Shown in pieces: positions 34,431-46,804 of a stretch of DNA of 64,000 nucleotides. Each line of letters opens with the position of its first letter. Position 1 is the first letter of the stretch. The stretch lies in NCBI GenBank assembly GCA_029891385.1, contig CM057228.1, forward strand, positions 83,812,964 to 83,876,963, read 5' to 3'. The position numbers and the translations under genes were made by a program. This DNA is from Erythroxylum novogranatense (Eukaryota > Streptophyta > Magnoliopsida > Malpighiales > Erythroxylaceae). The notes under the pieces were generated by a model, which worked only from the letters and a program-made list of their open reading frames with translations, had not been told where the DNA came from and made no database searches.

Positions 34431-35071
34431 TTAGGAAGAATTCATTTGTGGAATTGACCTTAGAGTTTCTGACCACTTTAGAAGTGGCTAATGAAACTAT
34501 TGCTAGGGATACTGTGGGTATCTAAACTTTTGATTGATGAATGCCCCTCATATAATCACTTTGGATGTGCTTAATGTATTTTTGGATTTCCCAATAGTGA
34601 TTTATTTGCATATCATGAAGATTTTAATGCTAGAGAATTTTGGACCTAAGTAACCAATAGTAGGAAAGTGTATTTTCCCCAAGTCAGTCCAAATCATTTG
34701 CCTTAGTGGACCCTACCCTTTGCTATCTCCATCAGTTTTTAACTTTTACACTATTTGATAGAGGAGATAGCAATGGGTTGGTATCTAAAGCTAAATTATT
34801 TATTTTGTAGTGTACTGTGCATATCAAGCCTTTTAATCCTAGGATTTGGTTAAGTACGTATTTAATTAAAGTGGCAAAGGTGAGTGGAAGCAAAATCATA
34901 GTTTGAGCATTTATGACTGCAATTGTGGAACATTTAGACTTACTCATCAGGAGGACACTGTTGCAGCTTGTCTTAAGCAACTTGAGTCTCGACTTGCATT
35001 TCTTAGTGTCTATAAAGGTTTTCACGTGAGGCGATCACTATGTTCTTATCAATCACGACACAGAGGAAACT

Positions 35072-35331
35072 TGTGAGATCTCATATCGATTGGAGAGGGG
35101 AACGAAGTACACCTTATAAGGGTACGGATACCTCTCCCTTACAGACACGTTTTTCATGCCCTAACGCATCGGATCTCATCAGAACTTTGAAGATAAATGT
35201 GCTAGAGCAAGAGTAGTACCAGGATGGGTGACCTCCTTGGAAGTTCTTGAGAAAAGCAAAATTGTGAGAGCTTGGCTGGGTCAAGGCTCAAAGCGGACAA
35301 TATCTGTGAGCAGGTGATCTGGGCTGTTACA
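35072..35331 (+). repeat. Cassandra-type LTR, left, with 5S rRNA-like block
   Basis: 260 bp, TGTGAGATC ... GTTACA. The interior (35163-35265) keeps the 5S rRNA likeness: GCATCGGATCTCATCAGAAC, then AGTAGTACCAGGATGGGTGACC (the box C part of the pol III promoter). It is part of the LTR, not a real 5S gene: the 5' and 3' ends of the rRNA are not preserved. Confidence 0.9.
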
Positions 35332-35396
35332 ATAGTATCAGAGCCATTACTGGAACCATTGTGCCAGCTAGGCTGGGCCCTAAGAGAGGTGGAACG
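35332..35396 (+). other. Cassandra-type internal domain with primer binding site
   Basis: Only 65 bp between two 260-bp LTRs. ATAGTATCAGAGCC at 35332-35345 is the tRNA-Met primer binding site (TGGTATCAGAGC with changes at its start). GGGCCCTAAGAGAGGTGG next to the right LTR is the polypurine-like site. No coding sequence, which classifies it as a TRIM. Confidence 0.9.
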
Positions 35397-35656
35397 TGTG
35401 AGATCCCACATCGTTTGGAGAGGGGAACGAAGTATGCCTTATAAGGATACGAATACCTCTCCCTTATAGACGCATTTTCTATGCCCTAATGCATCGGATC
35501 TCATCAGAACTTCAAGGTTAAATGTGCTAGGGCAAGAGTAATACCAGGATGGGTGACATCCTGGGAAGTTCTTAGGAAAAACAAAACCATGAGGGCTTGG
35601 CTAGGCCAAGGCTCAAAGCGGACAAGATCTGTAAGCAGATGATCTGAGTTGTTACA
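35397..35656 (+). repeat. Cassandra-type LTR, right, with 5S rRNA-like block
   Basis: Exactly 260 bp like the left LTR, with some 30-40 differences by eye, so an old insertion. The 5S block is at 35491-35585. Flanks are AAACT on the left and AAACG on the right (four of five match), consistent with a target duplication that has mutated. Confidence 0.9.
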
Positions 35657-35940
35657 AAACGTCAAGTAGCAAGCGAGCTCGAGTTGTGGAAGTTGAAGCT
35701 AATGTTCCACAAACTAAAGCAATGCCTCCATCTGCTCCAATTATTTCTGAGGATTACCAATCACTGTTAACTTAATTCAGTGCATTCCAAGTTCAATTCA
35801 CGAAGCATGTAACCCAAACTAAAGAGTTTGAATCACAAGCAAATGAGTAGATGCACAACATTGAGGCCAATGTAGTGGATATTCGAAACTTTATGGCCAA
35901 TTTGACTACTCGCTTAGGACAGTCTCCACCCCTACCTTAG

Positions 35941-37375
35941 CGTATTTCTATCCTTTTTCCCTTTTATTGCTTGTTACTTTAATTTCTCGTAACTTTAATG
36001 TCTTGTCCTTGCGTGGATTTTTTTTCATTTTAGGTCCCTCTTCTATTTTCTTATCACATTGAGGACAAGGTGATATTTAAGTGGGGGTACTAGTTTTATT
36101 AATTAAAAATGTGTATGTATTGTGTGTTTTTCTCATTTAATAGTTAGAGATGTAGAATCATGAAGTAAACTTGATCAGGATAAGAAATTTATAATATAAG
36201 TGAATAAGTATACTTGCATGCTTAGGTTAATTGACTTGAATTTTGATTTAAAGGACATTAACTTGTTGTGATGGATGAATGGCACTTTTCTTTAGTAAGA
36301 ATTTGAGCCTCTTTGAAATATTAAACATCAAATTCAAGTATGCTTTGTAAGTGTTCTTTCATGATTAAGGAACTCTTGAACTTGCTTGCAAATACTAGTT
36401 AAGATCACATAATCTTACACAAACATTAAAATGATGAAGGCAATTAGGATTTATCCTTTTTGCTTAAAAAGACACCATAATTTGACCTTTAGTGAGCCCC
36501 TTTTGAGCTTAACATTAACCATTTCTTTCTTTAAACCCAAAATATTTGTCTGAACCTTGATTATTTAACTTTTTCATCATACCTAACAAAAGGACGATTT
36601 GAGCATTTGAACGAGTGTGATTGTATTTAGGGAATAATTAGAATAAGTGTAGGGGAATCATAACATATAGTTGGCTTTTGAGTTAGGAATGGGTATGGTT
36701 GTAATAAATTATTTCTCTCCTCCACATTTTTCCTCTTCTAAAATTTATATCCTTGTCCCAAATAAATAAATAAATAAATAGAGAAAAAGGAAAAGAAAAT
36801 AAGAGAAGAGAAAATAAAGGAAGAGAAGATAACAAAAGAGGAGAGATATGTATTAAAAAAGGAAGAGAGAGAGAGAGACGGGTAAGGAGTGCTAATATTG
36901 TTAATTGAAAGGCAATAATTGAGTGTTTTATGCTTCATTGTGTTATATTACTTTCAATTAGTTTTGTGGTTTTAAACTTTGATTTTCCTTTTCCTACCTT
37001 TAGCCTGACTCGATTATGTTTGTGATTGATATGAGTGGTGGAGATTGGATTAGTAAGCAAGCCTATGGTAGATGCCTTACATGAAATGAATAATGAGTGA
37101 GTATATCCTACCTTTGAATGCTTGAGAGGATGAAGAGTGGAGTGAGTGTCTATCACACTTGTTAATGGTTCTTTGAATTGAAGTACTTGTTAATTTTGAC
37201 TAAGTATATAAAGAATAGCTTGTCCATGGAGTATTATGAGTTTTAAGTTCTCGAGTTGAGTTTATTAAAATGATTTTTGATATTTTTAACTATTATTTGG
37301 GAAAATTGTTGTTGTCATTGTTTATCTTTGTATAGACTAGTGTTCTTTATTTTTCTTGGGAACAAACATAGTTTA
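35941..37375 (+). other. Athila 3' untranslated region
   Basis: Contains ATTGAGGACAAGGTGATATT followed by a TAAGTGGGGGTAC purine run (36082-36091), a phrase normally found after Athila-type ORFs. Also (AAAT)5 at 36758-36780 and a GA-rich stretch at 36780-36890. Interrupted at 37375 by the next element. Confidence 0.5.
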
Positions 37376-40300
37376 TGTAACACCCCACTCCCATCTGACA
37401 CATACACGTGCGCCCATCGGTCACACATGCATATGCCTGACAAAAATGATGTGTTAACTATCTCACTTTCATTGTATCACATGCCATCGTAATTAAAATC
37501 ACAAATCACATATTTACTAAAATCTAAAATTTCCTTATTTTGTATCATAACTATAATGTACATTGTAGTTTTATGTTCAACACCATCCATATATAGACAA
37601 CTTTGTCCTATGAGCATAAACAGCTCAGTCTACACAGTATGCTACAAACTTGAGGAATGCACAAAAGTTATTAACAAACTATGTAAAATATGCTTTTATG
37701 GAGTCTTAGAAGCGAGATCATCTCACTCTCAAACTTGAAATTGTCAACGGTGCAATTTTAATGAGTTTTACGAACTCAGTAGAGTAACCATCCTCAGTGG
37801 TTTACTCATGTTATAAAACACAATCAATCATAAACATATTGACACATAGTTCATATCAACTTGATTAGCATCAAGTTCTATCACAAACAAATTGTATTTC
37901 AATCAAAGAATTTAATCAAACTATCACTTCATTACACTTGAATAAAACACAATCATTGCTTTAAGACCATGTATTCAAACATATAACATGCTTACAACTT
38001 TACAAACCAATCAATGAATTCAAATCATATGTGAATGCTATATGTATGAGACTCACATTCATTTTTACATTGTTTTGACTGTGTGCTTTTTCAATATCCC
38101 GTATCACAGGGCTCATTGATCACATTGAGCCTTAGGCTCTAACCATACGTGTTTTAGCTTTAATCTTTTTTCAGTAGCAGTCTCAGTTAGTATCAACACC
38201 AGTCACAACTGCCTTTATATTACATGTATTGAAATAAAATGCATGCCACAATTCATTTAATACAATCAATCACTTTCATACACATTATCTCAATCAATAC
38301 AATCGGTCATAACATTCAGTCACTATTAGTTGAGAGTTATTTAGGCAGTCTCATTCACATACAAGTAGTACTTCCAATGATATTCACATGCATCAAACGT
38401 CTCGGACAAGTATTGTCCGGAATTCAGTACACAATCATTACATATTCATCATATATCAATTTCAATTCAGTAATATCATATCAAATTAAAGTGAAACCAT
38501 CTTAGGTTACTCACAATTGCTCCCTTAAGCCTATTGCCTTGACGTTCCGGTAATATCAGAATGTGGTAGCACTACTTGTTCTCCTATATACATTAAAACA
38601 ATTTCTCATTACTGTACTGCTTATGTAATTAAGTAAACAAGTATAATTGTATCATGTATCATGCATGTGCAATGAAAAATTCTTGGGTATATTTCTATAA
38701 CAAATTGATGTACTCCTATAGTGCTAAAATTCACACACTCATTCACTATTCCAGCTTTTGCTGAAATCATCCCATTTGGGTCAACTTCGCATAATCAATA
38801 AGATCAAGAAAATAATGTATTTTTGTAACACTTTATTCTAGACAATTGTTCCTCTGTGTCTTAAGTTTCTAATGACCAAAATCATTAGATTTGGTTCATT
38901 ATTCTATGAGTTATGCTCAAAATACCATAGACTGAGTACATTTGAAATTTTGGCTAGAGCATGATCATGCATTCAAGTTGTACAACCCATATCTTTCAAT
39001 TCCAACATCTAAAAATTACAAACTTTATATCAATTCAAAGATAAGAGAATAAGATACAACTTTAGTTTAGACACCTTAGTCTAATTTAGCCTACATCGAT
39101 ACAGGTTATTCAATAACAATAGGATATGATTTTTGTCCCTGGTAGTGCTATAGCCTAAGCCAAGACTCAATTTCATGCCAAATTTTGACATTCTTACAAA
39201 TAGAATTAAAATTTAACTTCTTCAAAAGAGTTGTAGAAATATGTCTCAAGTTTAATTTAAATTAAGAATGAACTTATTTGGAAATTTAAAGATCAAAATA
39301 TAATCAAAATACCAAAGCATGTTCAATGAAAATATTCCAGTTCATAATATTCTAGCAGGCTTCCTCACTTTCATCCAATTATTCTTTTTTTAATCAATTC
39401 AGATGGATCTAAATTTTTATGGAGAGGAAAATAAATGCCTTAGGAGTGTATTGGTTCAATTTTCAAGTTATTTGGAGGTCAGATGAAAAAGTTATAGCAA
39501 AAAGACTCAAGTTGTTCAGTAAAACTACTCTAGTTCATATTTACACTTCAAACACCAACATCATACACGCAGACCATCACCTTCTTCTTCCTCTCTCTAC
39601 TGCAATTTTTATTTTCATGAATAGTAACAATTCTCAACATAACCTATAAACTATTTTTCACATCTTTCTGAAGTTAACAACTTCACAAACTTTCATCTTA
39701 ACTCATCTCAACACAAACAATTCAAAAATCAAGAGTTAAACATAAACATCAAAACCGACATCCCTCATGCATATTCCTTATTTTTTGCATTTTTCTCCAC
39801 GTTTATTTATTTCTTCATTCTCACTACTGAATTTATTTCTTCCCATATCACTCATGCATGAGCCCATGTACAAAATATTAAAACATCATCAAATGTTATT
39901 CACGAAAACTTACTTGATTCAATGAAATTCTAGCTCACAATCCCAGATTTTCTCTTCCTCTCAAGCAAACAAACATCAACTCAGACTTATAATCATCTTC
40001 AGCTAGTTCCCCAACAGTTGAGAGTTAGAAGCCAAATACACAAACATGCATAACAGTTAGTTTCAGTGATGGATGAAAAGAACAAAAGAAAAAGAGTTTT
40101 AGTTGGTGTTTTCAGTGGAGAAGAAGAGATGTGAGTTGTAGAAGTTTTTTCTCCAAACTAGATGATTGCATGGATGGATAACACAATGACATATGGCACC
40201 TATGCATGTGGGCCATTTGTCACCCTCTCATTTTTCTCTTATTTTTGAAAATATCCTAAAATTTTGGAAATTCTCTAAAATTTACCAAAAATTCTGAAAT

Positions 40301-40546
40301 AATCATAATACTCTCCAATAAATTTTCGACACAAATAATCCATAATTCACATTTTAATCATATTTATAAATCAATTATACCCGAAAAATATCAATGAATG
40401 CATGTATAATTATTTTAATGTATCAAAATACATATTCACATGTGTGTGAATATACAATGATGCATGAGTATGCAATGTACTTCTAATTTCTCACAATACA
40501 CTCAATTCATGATTATAGGGTCTAGCTTGGAACATAGGATGTTACA
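37376..40546 (+). mobile_element. 3.2-kb LTR-type element (probable solo LTR), TSD GTTTA
   Basis: Begins TGTAACACCCCACTCCCATC, ends ACATAGGATGTTACA, with perfect GTTTA duplications at 37371-37375 and 40547-40551. 3171 bp. No conserved coding frame. Long TGTAACACCCC-starting LTRs are typical of Del/Tekay-like gypsy elements. It has a reverse-complement relative at 46805-49970. The target was the polypurine tract of the surrounding Athila element: outside sequences join as AGTTTAAGTGTGGGGG. Confidence 0.85.
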
Positions 40547-41910
40547 GTTTAAGTGTGGGGGATTTGTTATGTCTAATTTCTATTGAGTTTGCTAGCCTTT
40601 ATATCTAAATTTTGGTTACAAATTCTTATGTTTTAATCCATATTTGAAATGAATTTAGTGAAAATGGCATGAATGTTGAATGGAGTGTTTTGTGAATGCT
40701 ACATGAAAAAAAATTGCATGAAAATGGTGTGACTAAGGTGTCACGCCCATGACTATTGCAATCTCCTGCACTCACTTTTATGGTCACGTGTCAGGCATGC
40801 AGGTGACGGTAGGGTTAAAACAAAATCTAAACCTACACTCTCAAATAAATAGAAAAGAAAAGAGAAGAAAAAGGGGGCTAAGAAAGGAGACAAAAATTAA
40901 GACAGAGAGCAATCACGTGAGGAATAAAATAGAGGCAGAAGGTAAGAGTCAATGCTAGAAAGTTGAGTTGGGCAGGAGATCTATCCACTGCCAGCTTCCT
41001 CATCCGAGAGTTCATTTTTGTTTAATCATTCTTGTTTCATCTTTGTTGCTGTTATTGAACTCTCTTTTTTTTCTCTGTTGAACCTACTTTCCTTTGTTAG
41101 AGTTTGATAGTCAATTTCAGTTACTTACTCTGTTTATTGCTTTTATACTTCTCTGTTACTGTTAACTATAGGATTGAAGTATATGAAGATGATGAACTTT
41201 ATTTATTCCATGATGGGCTAATTACTGATTCTTGAGAATTAATGTAGCTAATTTAGTCGATTATGCATGATGAAGGGACTATTTTGTTGTCTTATTATTT
41301 GTTATAATTTATAAGCTTATTGAATGTAATAGTGTAGCCAACCTTTGCATCATTTTAGTATTAGACGAAGGATTGAGAGAAGAAGTTTAATATTAGAACC
41401 AGAAACTATAAACATTTAAGTTATGAATTAGAAATATATTAATTTAATTGGGTAATTATTAGTTCGATTTACATAATTGATTTGGAAGATAAACTTGTTG
41501 AATACGAAAGTTAGATTTAGTTTATTATTTGAATTGATTTTAGGACCCATTTGGTAATTTTAACAAGACAATTATCTAATTAATTTCCCTTAGTCATGCA
41601 TAGGAGATTAAATTAGTAAAGTTAATTTCTTAAGAGTTTCTACACCGATTAGTCAAATCATTATTGCTTTCAGTTCAATCAGTTTACTCTTCAATTTAAT
41701 TACTTTATTTTCTTTAAAACCTTTTACTTAACAAATCAGGATAGAGTGTTTAGGATTGCATTTGTTTCTATTTTTATTCAAGAATAATTTGAGTGAACCA
41801 ATTTCAACTCCTCGAGAGACAACCCTGAGTATTCGACTAAAATTACCTCATCTACTTGTGAGTAGGATAGCCTAGGTTTTGTAAAACTTATTTTGGCACA
41901 ATAGCACATT
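40547..41910 (+). repeat. Athila polypurine tract and probable 3' LTR
   Basis: TTAAGTGTGGGGGATT at 40549-40564 is a polypurine tract; an LTR would begin TGTTATGTC at 40565. The rest is noncoding, with A/T-rich parts and a run of wording close to GACAACCCTGAGTATTCGAC near 41820 that resembles the end region of such LTRs. The right end is approximate. Confidence 0.5.
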
Positions 41911-43433
41911 CCTTGAGATTTGACGATTCTTCATTTTACGTTGTATTTTCGATGGAATTCCTCTCTTTTAAGTCCAGGAAATTATCACCTGTAAACACAC
42001 TTGAAGCACATTAAGTACTAAATATACAACAAAAGTATAAAATATCAAGCAAAATACATCAAATATAGGTATAAAAGTATAATCAATTATGCATCTATCA
42101 TATATCCTTTACAATAAAGGCAAAGATGACAACATCTTCTTGTAATGCATGTCGAATGTTCCAAAAAATAAAGCCTAACTTTACAAAACTAAATTTATAG
42201 TAGTGATTAGTAGGGATCATATCCATAAAGGGTATGTGTTTAGCTTTTTTAATGAAAAGAATTGACATTTAGGATATAAGTGTTTTGGTCGATGTAATTA
42301 AGAAAATAACATAAAATTAAATCAATGATAGCAAATCAAATCAAGCAATTTAAAGATTGATAAAAATTAATGAATGCGCTTAGAATCCGATTCTCAGTTA
42401 ACTATCAACCTACAAATAAATAAGCATACTTCATTTTCCTATTGTTTTCAAACCTCTCTAAGAAACTATTAATCATAGGTTAATAATAAGCTCTATTAAC
42501 CTTGATTTTCCCTTAGGTATTATTTAATCAAAATAAGCTTTTTAACTAAACTAACTATCGAATAACTTAGAATAAGCTCTCTAGATTTAATAGGACGGTT
42601 GCATTACAAACTAGGAAAACATATTAATTTAGACAACAACCACACAAACTTAAGTCATTTAACCTATGTTATATTATCCCTAGTGATTTAACACCATTAG
42701 TTTACCAAAAAAGAATAAAAAACACAACTATTACATATTGTATTCAAGATTTTGGAAAAGGTTTATACAAAAACAATCCAATGAAAGCATTCAAATCATT
42801 CTCACACAAATAACCAAATTAATAAGCAAAGAATAACATAAATAATTTTAGAGAGAGAAAGAATCAACAAAACACAAAGAAGAGGTGCTCAAATGTGATC
42901 TTCGACTTCGATTTCCCCTATGAACTGGAAGAAGGAAGACTGTCCCTTCATAAATCTCAAAGAAGTATGTGTTTTGCCAACTTTTGTGTTCTAAAAATGA
43001 TTCATGTCTTCTTTGGCCGCTCATACATATATTTATAGGAAAAATTAAGTTTCTAGTGTGCATCCGACCATGTATCACAATAACATCACTTTCAAAATTA
43101 TTTACATAGTCGTATATCTTACAAGTCATGTAGAATTCTTCATTTTCTTGTGTCATCTTCACTCTAATCCATCTCCTTTTTGTTCCACAAAGACAAATGA
43201 GTTTGAGCATCAAGATAATGCTCAAGGAATGTGCTTTTAACTCATTTTACGTATTTTGCTTCCAACTTGTACCTAAAACCAATTATGAACCAAAATGGCC
43301 ATCTTAAGCATTTCATAGCTTTAATCACTAAGTTTATGGAGTAAATGCATAATTAATCAAGCACTCTTCACATTAGGTGATCTTAGCACATCCAAGAAAT
43401 ATTGTAACTTCACTTTTCACTAATATATCATAA
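41911..43433 (-). repeat. LTR-like noncoding sequence, minus strand
   Basis: 41950-42110 matches 27480-27635 (the gypsy LTR start). Beyond 42110 the sequence is noncoding with phrases near 42205 (GGGATCATATCCATAAAGG) of the type seen in gypsy LTRs. I see no gene. Antisense frames near 42850-43225 have no family likeness. Confidence 0.4.
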
Positions 43434-45350
43434 GAGAAGAAATTAAATGAGCTTTGAGGGAGATGAAGAATGGAAGGGGCAATAGGACCTTATGAGCTAT
43501 TCATAGAGGTGTGGGAGAGCCTACGAGAAGATGGTCTTACTTGGTTATCCAAGCTTTTAATATGATCCTTAATTCTACTACAAGAATAAAGGGGACATCC
43601 AAAGCTATAACAACTATAAAGGCATCAAACTGCTTGGTTATACCATGAAGTTATAAAAGAGGGTGGTTGAGAAGAGAGTGAGAAAGGATGCACCTATCTC
43701 AAAGAAATAAATTGGTTTATGCTAAGAAGGTCGATGATAGAAGCTATACAGCTTCTTATATGATTCATTGAATATTACAGGAAAAGATAATGGGACCTAT
43801 ACATTGTTTTCATTAACTTAGAGAAGGCTTATGACAGGGTATTTAAGGAAGTTATGTGCAGGTATTTAGAAGTTAATTGAGTTCCTATGACTAATATACA
43901 GGTTATTAAGCATATGCATGAAGGTGTTAAGAGTAGAGTAAGAATGAAATAAGGAGATATAGAGCATTTCTCTGTCGATATTGAGCTACATCAAGGATCC
44001 TCATTGAGCCCCTTCTTGTTTGCAATGGATAAGCTCAACAAGAATATCCAATGGAATATACCTTAGTGTATGTTGTTTGTTGATGAAATTGTTTAATGGA
44101 TGAAATAAAAAAGGGTGTTAATATCAAGCTAAAACCTTAGATGGATATTTTATATTCAAAGGGCTTTAAATTGAGCATGACTAAGACTAAGTATTAAAAG
44201 TGTAACTTTTTGCCATAAAGTAGCATCCAATATGGAGATAAAAATAGGTTCAGACGCTATACCATAGAAAGATTGTTTTAGGTACCTTAGATCCATCATC
44301 CAAAGCAATGGTGAGATATATGAAGACCTAGTTCACCATATCAAATTAGGGTGACTTATATAGAGGAGTGCATCATTAGTTTTATGAAAGAAGAAGATAT
44401 CACTTAAGATAAAAGGTAAATATTACCATTTTAACAATTAGGTTAGCCATGCTTTATGGGATAGAGTTTTAACCCATCAAACAAGTTCATAATCATTAGT
44501 TATTAGTGGCGGAGATGAGGATGTTCCATTGGATGTATAACTTTACAAGAAGATGTAAGGAATGTAGTTGTAAGAGACAAATTAAGGATGGCTAACATTG
44601 ATGCTAAATTAAGGGAGATAAGACTTAGGTGGTTCAGACATATTAAGAGGAGACATCCTGATACTCTAGTGAGAAGATGTGAGAAGATTGTACTTAGGGA
44701 TTGTAAGAGAAGAAGAGGAAGGCCTAAAAAGAACTGATAGGAGGTGATCAAGTATGATATGGCTCTGCTAGAGCTTATCGAAAAATTAGCCCTTAATAAA
44801 AACTTTGGTAAACTAGGATTCGAGTAAAGGATCTTACATAGAGGTTCTTCTTTTTTCATAGGTCTTTTGAACATTTTTCTTCGATCCTTATGTCTTGTGT
44901 TTAACTTAAACACTTTTATTTATAGTATTTCTCCATTTAGTCATTTTAGTTAAGTTTTTTGTCTCTTTCAACCGCTTAATTGCCTATCTATTTATTTGTC
45001 TTTTCTTGTTTGTTTGTTTATCTGTTTATTTGTTTATTTATTTTCTTTTTATTGTTTGTTTGTTTATCTGTTTATTTATTTATATTCTTTACCTTTTATC
45101 TTTATTTATTTATTATTTTATCATTTTACTTTAGTTTTGAATTTATTTATTCTTATTGTTATTTTTATACTGATTATTTGTTCATAATTTGGCTTTTATT
45201 TTTTAAAACATTTCTCAAATTTTTCTTTTTCTCCTTTTCCTATTGGTCTATCGAAATAATATCTCTATTAGTTAAAGGTAAGGTGTGTACTTTTGGATTT
45301 CTCCAAACTTACATCTCAATGGAATTTCTACTAGATTGTTGTTGTTTATT
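43434..45350 (+). pseudogene. RTE-type LINE remnant: reverse transcriptase and 3' end
   Basis: Degenerate frames run from the RT palm entry to the 3' end: KGTSKAITTIKA-like (43590), the catalytic YDRVF segment region (LEKAYDRV homologue near 43820), LHQGSSLSP (about 43990), a changed FADD box (FVDEI, 44076-44090), then the C-terminal HIKRRHPD and GRGRPK-type motifs (44640-44730). The 3' UTR has a TTTATTTG-type repeat (44990-45120) and the ATCGAAATAATATCTCTATTAG phrase, ending in TTG repeats near 45345. Stops are frequent; not active. The 5' endonuclease is missing. Confidence 0.82.
44990..45120 (+). repeat. TTTG/TTTA-rich microsatellite in LINE 3' region
   Basis: Irregular (TTTGTTTATCTG) and (TTTATTTG) units. 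Such repeats are normal in the RTE 3' region and create long antisense or sense frames without meaning. Confidence 0.85.
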
Positions 45351-45658
45351 ATTCTTAAATTATTCCTAGTTGCAGCTTCATTAAGATAGTATATTGATGA
45401 AACAATAAACTAGTATCGTAATATTTCATAAATTAATCATATCTGAAGAAAGTAATTGATATCATAAATTAAAAATAAAGATATTTAAACAAACATATGA
45501 ATGTTTATTAATAATCTCTAATTATTTCACTAAACTAGCAAGATTATGAGAATCCCAATTGGAATATTATTTATATGTTTATATTTTTTTATTATGATGT
45601 TTGTATAAGTGATATTTAAACTTGAGTTTAACAAAGTATCTCATATGAGAAATATTAT
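45351..45658 (+). repeat. Copia LTR remnant, left piece
   Basis: Weak similarity to the LTR at 24823-26383 before the point of interruption. ATTAT at 45654-45658 is the left copy of the target duplication of the next element. Its other part is at 52405-53340. Confidence 0.5.
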
Positions 45659-46804
45659 TGTAACACCCCACTTCTTAGAGACACGTGCCCAACATCCTGA
45701 GGGATATCCAAGTTCATGTCCCGCGAGGGTGGCGTGCTAGAATACTCAATCAGTCAAAGCTCAGTACAAATTTTCTTTTTGAAACATCAACATATGCGGA
45801 AGTCAATCATCACATAGGGCCCACTTTCATTCATAAACATCTTCAATCAACACATTACAATCAATAGAATTTCAATAGCCAATTGGGGGCCATTACAAAT
45901 TCAAAACACTATTTTATAGAAATTATGGAATACAAATTTATACAAGAATAAGACAGCACTAATGCAGACGCGTACTGATCCCGACCTCTATCTTTCCCTT
46001 GCATGCAGTAATTATACTCCCGTTTACCTAACGAGGTATTCTTCTGAGTCCTGAAAAATATTTGCAATTTTTGGGTGAGTTTCGCGAACTCAATGAGTGA
46101 CCATCACCAATGACTCACCCAGTCGCATAACACATAATCACATTCACAACGTCTCACACTTCACATTCAATAGATATAATCATTCATATTATGCATATGC
46201 AGTGCACATGAGACCCACTTTCTATTTGTTACTTTGTTGTGACAGAGTGCCTAAACTGTCCCATATCCATTGGATACCGAGCTCATTACTAACTTTCCCT
46301 TATCCGCTTGGGGGATACATAGCTCATTTTACATAGTGAGCCTTAGGCTTTTAATCACTTTTGAGCTCGAGGCTCATTTTCACTCGTTGAGCTTTAAACT
46401 CTGATCGGTGGCTACTCTGGTCACAACTGCCATTATCTTTTATGCATTTCTGAAATGGAATGCATCAATCACATTTACATAATCCCATTCAATCACATTC
46501 CCATATCATCGGACCTTAGTCTGGCATTCAACATTAAGATGAGAATCACATTTTCACTTATATGCAAATGCACATTCAAAACACATTTGTCATCAAATTA
46601 TGTACACTTAGTTTATCTTATTCACATACAAGTAACACTTCAATATCACAATCAATTCATCACATCTTCAGACCTTCTGTTCGGAAACCAACACAATCAA
46701 TCAATACAAAAATTCAAACAAAACAAACAATGAAATGAGACCATCTAGGTCTCCTCAAAGTACGCTCCAGTTTAGCATTTGCTTCCAAATTCTGGAAACG
46801 TCTG

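Larger units (their letters stand above)
34431..35940 (+). pseudogene. Athila-type ORF2 (env-like/unknown), split by a Cassandra-type element
   Basis: The first part (34431-35071) includes a segment near 34700-34790 (VDPTLCYLH, FDRGDSNGLVSKAKLF) that is characteristic of the uncharacterised Athila ORF2 protein. It is interrupted at 35072 and continues at 35657 with a low-complexity C-terminal stretch ending at a stop near 35938. The two halves have matching frame when the insertion and its duplication are taken out. In-frame stops (35779, 35849) occur. Confidence 0.7.

Noticed and set aside
35163..35585. Two genuine 5S rRNA genes in tandem
   Set aside because: Both matches lie inside identical-length LTRs flanking a tRNA primer site, and the rRNA ends are not preserved. 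This is the Cassandra-type TRIM arrangement.
37376..40546. DNA transposon, from the TGTAACA/TGTTACA inverted ends
   Set aside because: Short perfect TG...CA inverted termini with 5-bp duplications and similarity to long gypsy LTRs fit a solo LTR better. No transposase was found. I keep a small doubt.
44503..45369. 136-codon minus frame and 129-codon plus frame
   Set aside because: The first is antisense to the RTE LINE C-terminus; the second is the Leu/Phe/Tyr-rich reading of the T-rich 3' microsatellite, not a membrane protein.
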